This document shows, in pieces, positions 5,499-7,790 of a stretch of DNA of 7,790 nucleotides. The number at the start of each line of letters is the position of its first letter. The first letter of the stretch is position 1. Origin of the DNA: an uncultured Oscillibacter sp. (GTDB taxonomy: Bacteria > Bacillota > Clostridia > Oscillospirales > Oscillospiraceae); NCBI GenBank assembly GCA_900542115.1, contig UQMC01000096.1:1-7790 (forward strand), read 5' to 3'. Position numbers and translations under genes: made by a program. The notes under the pieces were generated by a model. It was not told the origin of the DNA and made no database searches. It saw nothing but the letters and a program-made list of their open reading frames with translations.

Positions 5499-7377
5499 AA
5501 GACAGACAAGACGGGGACCCGGCGGTCCCGGCAGCGGCCCTCGGGGCGGCTTCCGCAAGCCCAAGGACCTGCGGGGTACGCTGAAAAAGCTCATGGGCTA
5601 TCTGGGGCGGTATAAGCCGCTGCTGATGATCGTGGTGGTGCTGCTGTTCATCAGCTCCGCCTGCTCCGTGGCGGGCTCGTACCTCATTAAGCCCCTCATC
5701 AACGATTATATTCTCCCCGGCGATTTTTCGGGGCTTGCGAAAATGCTGGCAGTCATGGGCGGCGTGTACGCTGTGGGCGCCCTGTGCTCCTATGGCTACG
5801 CCCGCATCATGGTCCATGTGGCGCAGAATACCGTGGCAAAGCTCCGGGCGGACCTGTTTGACAAAATGCAGCGCCTCCCCCTGAAGTTTTTCGATACCCA
5901 CACCCACGGCGAGCTGATGAGTCGGTATACCAACGATATTGAAACAGTGTCCGAAGCGCTGAATAACAGCTTTGCAAGCCTCATTTCCTGCTCGCTGACG
6001 TTCCTTGGCACCGTGGCAATGATGATCGTCCTCAGCCCCATCCTCACTGCTGTAACGTTTTTGATGCTGGCGGTGATGCTGCTGGTGGTCAAAACCATCG
6101 GCAGCCGCAGCCGCCGGTACTTCGCCGCCCAGCAGAAGGCTATCGGCGATGTCAACGGCTATATCGAGGAGATGATCGAGGGCCAGAAGGTCATTAAGGT
6201 TTTCAACCATGAGGACGCCGCTAAGGCGGGCTTCAATGGGCTGAATGAAACGTACCGGGATGCGGCTACCCGGGCGCAGGCATACGCCGGTGCCATGATG
6301 CCCGCCATGGGGAACCTCGGTCACATTAACTATGCGCTCACCTGCTGCATTGGCGGCCTGCTGGCCATCCGCAGCGGTGATTTAGGCGGTCTTGCGGCGT
6401 TTTTGAATTACACAAAGCAGGTGAGCCAGCCTATCACGCAGATCTCCCAGCAGGTGAATACCATCCTCTCCGCTGTGGCCGGCGCGGAGCGCGTCTTTGA
6501 GATTTTGGAGGAGACCCCGGAAATCGACAACGGCACCGTAACGCTGGTACGGGTGACGGAGAGCCGGGACGGAACGCTGAGCGAGGCATCCTTCGATACT
6601 GGCGCGTGGGCTTGGAAAAAGCCGGACGGTACGTTGGTCCCCCTCCGGGGCGATGTGCGGTTTGACCATGTGGTGTTCGGCTACGATGACCGCAAGATCA
6701 TCCTTCACGATATTTCCCTGTTCGCAAAGCCGGGCCAGAAGATCGCCTTCGTAGGCTCCACCGGCGCGGGCAAGACCACCATTACCAGCCTCATCAACCG
6801 CTTCTATGAAATTCAGTCCGGCACCATCACCTATGACGGTATCGATGTCCGGGACATTCAAAAGGATTCCTTGCGGCGATCCCTGGGCGCGGTGCTGCAG
6901 GACACCCACCTCTTTACCGGCACGGTGGCGGACAATATCCGCTATGGCCGCTTGGAGGCTACGGATGAGGAGGTGGAGGCCGCGGCCCGTCTGGCGGGGG
7001 CGGATACCTTCATCCGCCATCTGCCCCACGGCTACGAGACCGTGCTCACCGGCGAGGGCGAGAGCCTCAGTCAAGGCGAACGGCAGCTTTTGAATATCGC
7101 CCGTGCCGCCTGTGCCAATCCCCCGGTGCTGATTTTGGATGAGGCCACCAGCTCCATCGACACCCGGACGGAAAAGCTCATTGAAAAGGGCATGGACCGC
7201 CTGATGGCGGGGCGCACGGTGTTCGTCATCGCCCACCGGCTCTCCACCGTCCGCAATTCTCAGGCTATCATGGTGCTGGAGCAGGGACGTATCATGGAGC
7301 GGGGCAGCCATGACGAGCTGATTGCCCAGCATGGCCGCTATTACCAGCTCTATACCGGTCAGGCGGAGCTGTCTTGA
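5491..7377 (+). CDS. ABC exporter half-transporter, catalytic subunit (TM288/BmrD-like)
   Basis: This 628-residue partner subunit begins with a Gly/Pro/Arg-rich tail (about residues 5-25). Six membrane helices follow, near 43-64, 85-105, 162-182, 183-202, 270-293 and 299-320. The ATPase domain has Walker A GSTGAGKT (422-429), Q-loop Gln470 and signature LSQGE (526-530). Walker B Asp550 is followed by the catalytic Glu551, and the switch His582 is present. With its own Walker residues and the partner's VSGGQ it would form the working ATP site, while its LSQGE (last Q changed to E) faces the partner's degenerate site. About 40 extra residues (347-386, containing a GAWAWKKPDG stretch) link membrane and ATPase domains. 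I recall similar insertions in clostridial homologues. The start is GTG at 5491, overlapping the previous gene by 8 bases, with GGAAGGAG at 5474-5481. Confidence 0.93.
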   Translation: MAERQTRRGPGGPGSGPRGGFRKPKDLRGTLKKLMGYLGRYKPLLMIVVVLLFISSACSVAGSYLIKPLINDYILPGDFSGLAKMLAVMGGVYAVGALCSYGYARIMVHVAQNTVAKLRADLFDKMQRLPLKFFDTHTHGELMSRYTNDIETVSEALNNSFASLISCSLTFLGTVAMMIVLSPILTAVTFLMLAVMLLVVKTIGSRSRRYFAAQQKAIGDVNGYIEEMIEGQKVIKVFNHEDAAKAGFNGLNETYRDAATRAQAYAGAMMPAMGNLGHINYALTCCIGGLLAIRSGDLGGLAAFLNYTKQVSQPITQISQQVNTILSAVAGAERVFEILEETPEIDNGTVTLVRVTESRDGTLSEASFDTGAWAWKKPDGTLVPLRGDVRFDHVVFGYDDRKIILHDISLFAKPGQKIAFVGSTGAGKTTITSLINRFYEIQSGTITYDGIDVRDIQKDSLRRSLGAVLQDTHLFTGTVADNIRYGRLEATDEEVEAAARLAGADTFIRHLPHGYETVLTGEGESLSQGERQLLNIARAACANPPVLILDEATSSIDTRTEKLIEKGMDRLMAGRTVFVIAHRLSTVRNSQAIMVLEQGRIMERGSHDELIAQHGRYYQLYTGQAELS

Positions 7378-7426
7378 CAGCGGGCCGCAGTTTTTTGGCA
7401 AAGTGGGCTTCGGCAAATTGAAAAAT

Positions 7427-7469
7427 AAAAGCAGCGCCGCGCTTCCAAGGAAGTGCGGCGCTGCTTTTT
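7427..7469. terminator. Strong intrinsic terminator of the marR-ABC operon
   Basis: A 15-bp stem (7431-7445 with 7450-7464, one G-T pair) closes on the tetraloop CAAG and is followed by TTTTT at 7465-7469. The preceding AAAA (7427-7430) mirrors the T-tract, so the element should also stop transcription coming from the right. It lies 53 bases after the stop codon of the second ABC gene. Confidence 0.9.
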
Positions 7470-7487
7470 CACCTTGCTAAAATAGAC

Positions 7488-7511
7488 CGCCGCAGGTATA
7501 AGCCTGCGGCG
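7488..7511. repeat. Second hairpin after the ABC operon
   Basis: A perfect 9-bp GC-rich stem (7488-7496 with 7503-7511) has the loop TATAAG. CAAAAATCAAAT follows on the + strand, so there is no U-tract rightward. Leftward, GTCTATTTTAG gives only a weak one. It may be a back-up termination or RNA-stability element. It is not a typical terminator. Confidence 0.5.
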
Positions 7512-7723
7512 CAAAAATCAAATCTATGTGAGCAGAGCAAGATGTGAGCATTGAGGAACAAAGCCTTTCAGGATGCAATCAAAGCAGATTTCCTGACCGC
7601 GGCCCGAAAAAATGCTGCTTTAGGGTAAATGTGTGTGGCGGATTTTGGAGTGCGTTGAACGAATGTTGAATGCTTCGGAGCAGGGCTGAAGTTAAAAACG
7701 TTTAAAGGTTAAGAAATTAAGAA
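7512..7723. other. Intergenic stretch with no supported gene
   Basis: No ORF with a ribosome binding site, no tRNA and no clear promoter could be recognised on either strand. Two GTTGAA direct repeats (7654-7659 and 7665-7670) lie one helical turn apart, and the region turns AT-rich at about 7692-7725. It appears to be the spacer between the + strand operon and whatever lies to the right. Confidence 0.5.
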
Positions 7724-7755
7724 AAGTACCGCATTCCAAAAGGAATGCGGTACTT
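7724..7755 (-). terminator. Hairpin, probable terminator for a leftward transcript from beyond the window
   Basis: A perfect 14-bp stem (7724-7737 with 7742-7755) has an AAAA loop. On the minus strand it is followed by TTCTTAATTTCTTAACC, a T-rich tail; on the + strand by GAGACTGTCG, which is not. This suggests a gene or transcript on the minus strand to the right of the window, converging on the ABC operon. No end of such a coding region can be identified in the last 35 bases. Confidence 0.55.
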
Positions 7756-7790
7756 GAGACTGTCGATAAAGTGGTAAATCCTCCGCAACG

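Noticed and set aside
7394..7409. Sigma-54 promoter lookalike (TTGGCA...GGGC) after the ABC operon
   Set aside because: The spacing between GG and GC is 8 instead of 10, and no gene follows on the + strand before the terminator.
6382..7416. Long minus-strand ORF (344 codons) opposite the second ABC gene
   Set aside because: It is a shadow typical of GC-rich coding DNA. The + strand frame encodes a complete ABC subunit with all motifs, and the antisense product resembles no family.
1..7790. CRISPR array, tRNA, rRNA, insertion sequence or prophage elements
   Set aside because: I saw no regularly spaced direct repeats of CRISPR type, no transposase or integrase, and no cloverleaf or rRNA sequence on either strand.

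Overview
The window reads as GC-rich Firmicute DNA, most likely a gut-type Clostridia related to Oscillospirales. This is inferred from strong AGGAGG-type ribosome binding sites, a marked preference for G or C at third codon positions, AT-rich intergenic regions with TTGACA/TATAAT-like promoters, and the families present. No marker gene here fixes the species. All five genes lie on the + strand in two transcription units.

Unit 1 (about 1-3046) is a sigma-54 module. A PAS/AAA+/Fis enhancer-binding protein (183-1601) is followed 33 bases later by rpoN (1635-2990). The activator keeps the GAFTGA loop and both Walker motifs, so it should remodel sigma-54 holoenzyme. The 180 bases in front of it hold an extended -10 promoter and four copies of an inverted repeat, ATTCA-N4-TGAAT (three perfect, one with a single mismatch). 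Two of these copies overlap or abut the promoter, so autoregulation is the simplest reading. I found no -24/-12 promoter in the window; the regulated genes must lie elsewhere, perhaps to the left.

The gap between the units (2991-3303) holds two hairpins after rpoN, a good sigma-A promoter pointing left (-35 at 3130-3135, -10 at 3107-3112), and the marR promoter. The larger hairpin has its U-tract on the minus strand. Together with the leftward promoter it would define a short transcript of about 94 nt with no coding capacity evident, a candidate small RNA.

Unit 2 (3231-7469) is a MarR-controlled drug-efflux-type operon. It has a near-consensus promoter overlapped by two adjacent perfect palindromes, then a MarR repressor (3304-3768), then two ABC half-transporters (3762-5498 and 5491-7377). 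All three genes overlap by 7-8 bases, so translation is probably coupled. The two ABC subunits form a heterodimeric exporter. The first has Asp in place of the catalytic Glu and Gln in place of the switch His, while the second has the canonical residues. A strong terminator closes the operon.

The last 320 bases (7470-7790) hold no gene that I can support, only two further hairpins. The last of these is oriented to end a leftward transcript from beyond the window.
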